Assembly: GCF_907164915.1 (NCBI RefSeq)
Contig: NC_061868.1
Span: 43,353,774-43,417,773 of the forward strand
Direction: 5' to 3'
DNA from: Impatiens glandulifera
Taxonomy: Eukaryota > Streptophyta > Magnoliopsida > Ericales > Balsaminaceae
Length of the DNA stretch: 64,000 bases
The translations under genes and the position numbers were made by a program. This document shows positions 62,384 through 64,000 of the stretch, piece after piece; within the stretch, counting starts at the first letter, position 1, and each line of letters opens with the position of its first letter. The notes beneath the pieces are model-generated. The model ran no database searches and was not told the DNA's origin. It was given only the letters and a program-made list of their open reading frames with translations.

Positions 62384-63733
62384 ATGGGTTATCTATCCTG
62401 TAAAGCTGAAGCATCGGTCGCCGTTTCAAATCCCCACCACAACCACCACCATCACCAATCTAAGAAAGAAAAACCCATCGAGATCCAGCAGTTTCAGTAC
62501 AGCGACCTTGAAGCAGCAACCAATGGCTTCTCCGATCAAAAACTCCTCGGCAAAGGCAGCCATGGTTTCGTCTATAAAGGGGTTCTCCGTAGCGGTCGTC
62601 TCGTCGCAGTCAAGAAATCCGCATCCTCATCCCGCGCCGCCGCCCACGCCAACTCCTCGTCCAGAACCAATTCTAACGAAGTTGATAACGAGATTCAGAT
62701 CCTATCTCAACTCCGGAGTCCTCGGCTCGTGAATCTCGTCGGATTCACCGCTGATCCTTCTTCCGACCGCTTACTCGTCGTCGAATTCATGAGTAATGGC
62801 ACTCTTTACGACGTCCTGCATTCAAGTTCGCGACCTCCAAACTGGGGACGAAGAATCAAACTCGTTCTCCAGACTGCCATGGCTATTGATAGCCTCCATT
62901 GTCTAAATCCTCCGGTGATTCATCGCGATATTAAGTCTGCTAACGTATTGATCGATCGGAACTTCAATGCCAGGTTAGGAGATTTTGGACTTGCTCTTAG
63001 ATGCAGTGCAGATGATTATCGTCTCCGGTCAACTCCGCCTGCAGGAACAATCGGATACCTAGATCCTGATTATGTAACTCCTGATAATTTGAGTACAAAA
63101 ACAGATGTATTTAGTTTTGGTATACTTTTGTTAGAGATTATCAGTGGTAGGAAAGCAATTGATATTGAGTATTCACCTCCATCAATAGTGGATTGGGCAA
63201 TTCCATTGATTAAGAAGGGTGGAAAGATTTCCTCCATTTTCGATTCCAGATTAGACCCTCCAAAGGATCCTGCAGTTCGAAAACATTTAGCAGTTTTAGC
63301 TGCACATTGTGTTAGATCTTGCAGGGAGAGAAGGCCATCAATGAAGGAGATAGTGGAGAGGCTGAGTGGGTTAAGCAAACTGGTTCCTCTCCATTCCTGG
63401 AATGGTTTTGCCAAACCATGTATGATGGTTGATACAATAGGAAAACAGGTTGAATTGAAGAATAATGATAAACAGCCTAAGGTTGAAGAAGGAGAAGATG
63501 ACGATGGTAAATCGACTAGTAAGGCATTGCGAAACTCGGGTAGAGTTTATTCTGATCTGGGCGTAAGAGGAAGAAGGGGTTTGGGTTTGAAGGATCTGAT
63601 GGCTGTAGATGAAGAACATGAATCCGAATTGAACACAAGTAGGAAAACTTCTAGTTTGAGATTTGGAAGTGCGAGATTTCTTGGTCGTGATTTACAGTTA
63701 AGGAGAAACAAATCTATTGTTGTTGAGAATTGA
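62384..63733 (+). CDS. Receptor-like cytoplasmic Ser/Thr kinase (At3g51990/At5g23170-like)
   Basis: Single-exon gene, 449 residues, no signal peptide or transmembrane segment. MGYLSC at the N-terminus offers a Gly2 myristoylation and Cys6 palmitoylation site, as in related plant kinases, so plasma-membrane attachment is likely. A His-rich patch (18-24) is followed by the kinase domain from about 50 to 330: glycine loop GKGSHG 56-61, lysine 77 in VAVKK, Glu 103, HRD 180-182, DFG 200-202 and GTIGYLDPDY as the activation-loop end usual in plant receptor-like kinases. All catalytic residues are intact. The tail is charged and ends in basic Arg/Lys-rich motifs. Biological role is not known. The gene begins only 254 bases beyond a Mutator-like insertion, so its expression may have changed. 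Confidence 0.9.
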   Translation: MGYLSCKAEASVAVSNPHHNHHHHQSKKEKPIEIQQFQYSDLEAATNGFSDQKLLGKGSHGFVYKGVLRSGRLVAVKKSASSSRAAAHANSSSRTNSNEVDNEIQILSQLRSPRLVNLVGFTADPSSDRLLVVEFMSNGTLYDVLHSSSRPPNWGRRIKLVLQTAMAIDSLHCLNPPVIHRDIKSANVLIDRNFNARLGDFGLALRCSADDYRLRSTPPAGTIGYLDPDYVTPDNLSTKTDVFSFGILLLEIISGRKAIDIEYSPPSIVDWAIPLIKKGGKISSIFDSRLDPPKDPAVRKHLAVLAAHCVRSCRERRPSMKEIVERLSGLSKLVPLHSWNGFAKPCMMVDTIGKQVELKNNDKQPKVEEGEDDDGKSTSKALRNSGRVYSDLGVRGRRGLGLKDLMAVDEEHESELNTSRKTSSLRFGSARFLGRDLQLRRNKSIVVEN

Positions 63734-64000
63734 ATTAATGAATGAATCCTGAAATTTTTAAAGATTCATTTTTACCTTACTTACCACTTGTGTGCTCATT
63801 TAGGAATGGAGATAGCTTGATTATGTAATGTAAGAAGTCCATCTTGTTTGCATTTTTAAATCTGTTTCATCTTTTCATATCTTTGAACCAAGTCTTAAGT
63901 CAGATTCTTGTCACCTAAACTATCCTAAAAAATGTTTATAATATATAAAGGGACATTCACTCAAGAGAGAAACATCAAATTCGATATATTAAACAATAGA
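63734..64000 (+). other. 3' flank of the kinase gene
   Basis: Probable 3' UTR and downstream AT-rich DNA up to the window edge. No other gene is supported. Confidence 0.5.

Noticed and set aside
62349..62732. 127-codon frame overlapping the kinase start
   Set aside because: Out-of-frame shadow; the kinase frame has complete catalytic motifs.

Overview
This is plant nuclear DNA. Evidence: AT-rich intergenic sequence, spliced genes with GT-AG (a few GC-AG) introns, plant-specific families (PMT methyltransferase, clade III GSK3/SHAGGY kinase, plastid KEA antiporter, two-LIM protein, BPS1-like protein, receptor-like cytoplasmic kinase) and a plant Mutator-like element. Gene structures fit a eudicot; the sequence does not let me name a species.

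Layout. 1-195: edge of a Helitron-like repeat. 2.3-4.6 kb (+): PMT15/16-type methyltransferase. 7.7-11.9 kb (+): SHAGGY-like kinase. 12.9-15.0 kb: locally duplicated block with tRNA-derived SINEs. 15.5-15.9 kb: small element with MULE-like ends. 16.1-18.8 kb (+): unnamed one-TM protein whose leader intron is full of tandem duplications. 20.1-20.9 kb: tandem Helitron-like units. 22.5-24.1 kb (-): plastid FolD. 24.7-34.5 kb (-): 20-exon plastid K+/H+ antiporter (KEA1/2 type). 35.0-35.6 kb: decayed LINE fragment. 36.3-37.3 kb (-): PLIM2-type LIM protein. 39.9-41.0 kb (+): 90-residue basic protein. 41.5-42.5 kb (+): BPS1-like protein. 44.1-52.2 kb (+): SEC31 of the COPII coat. 53.6-62.1 kb: complete Mutator-like transposon. 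62.4-63.7 kb (+): receptor-like cytoplasmic kinase.

The host genes are unrelated single loci. They do not form a cluster or pathway, although KEA and FolD are both plastid-directed and head the same way. Exon models were assembled by hand from splice signals, reading phase and family knowledge. Every multi-exon model closes in frame.

The most striking object is the transposon at 53581-62129. It has imperfect terminal inverted repeats of about 150 bp, a perfect 9-bp target duplication, an intact MudrA-type transposase (DDE triad, SWIM and zinc-knuckle fingers) and a convergent DUF1985 plus Ulp1-like cysteine protease gene. It also carries five separate arrays of a 19-bp unit built on the palindrome TTAAGTACTTAA, all in its introns, flanks and gene-gene junction. 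The protease gene has a duplicated exon-intron unit and a substituted oxyanion-hole residue. The transposase gene has a 69-nt intron that stays open if retained. The right end sits 254 bp before the start codon of the neighbouring kinase.
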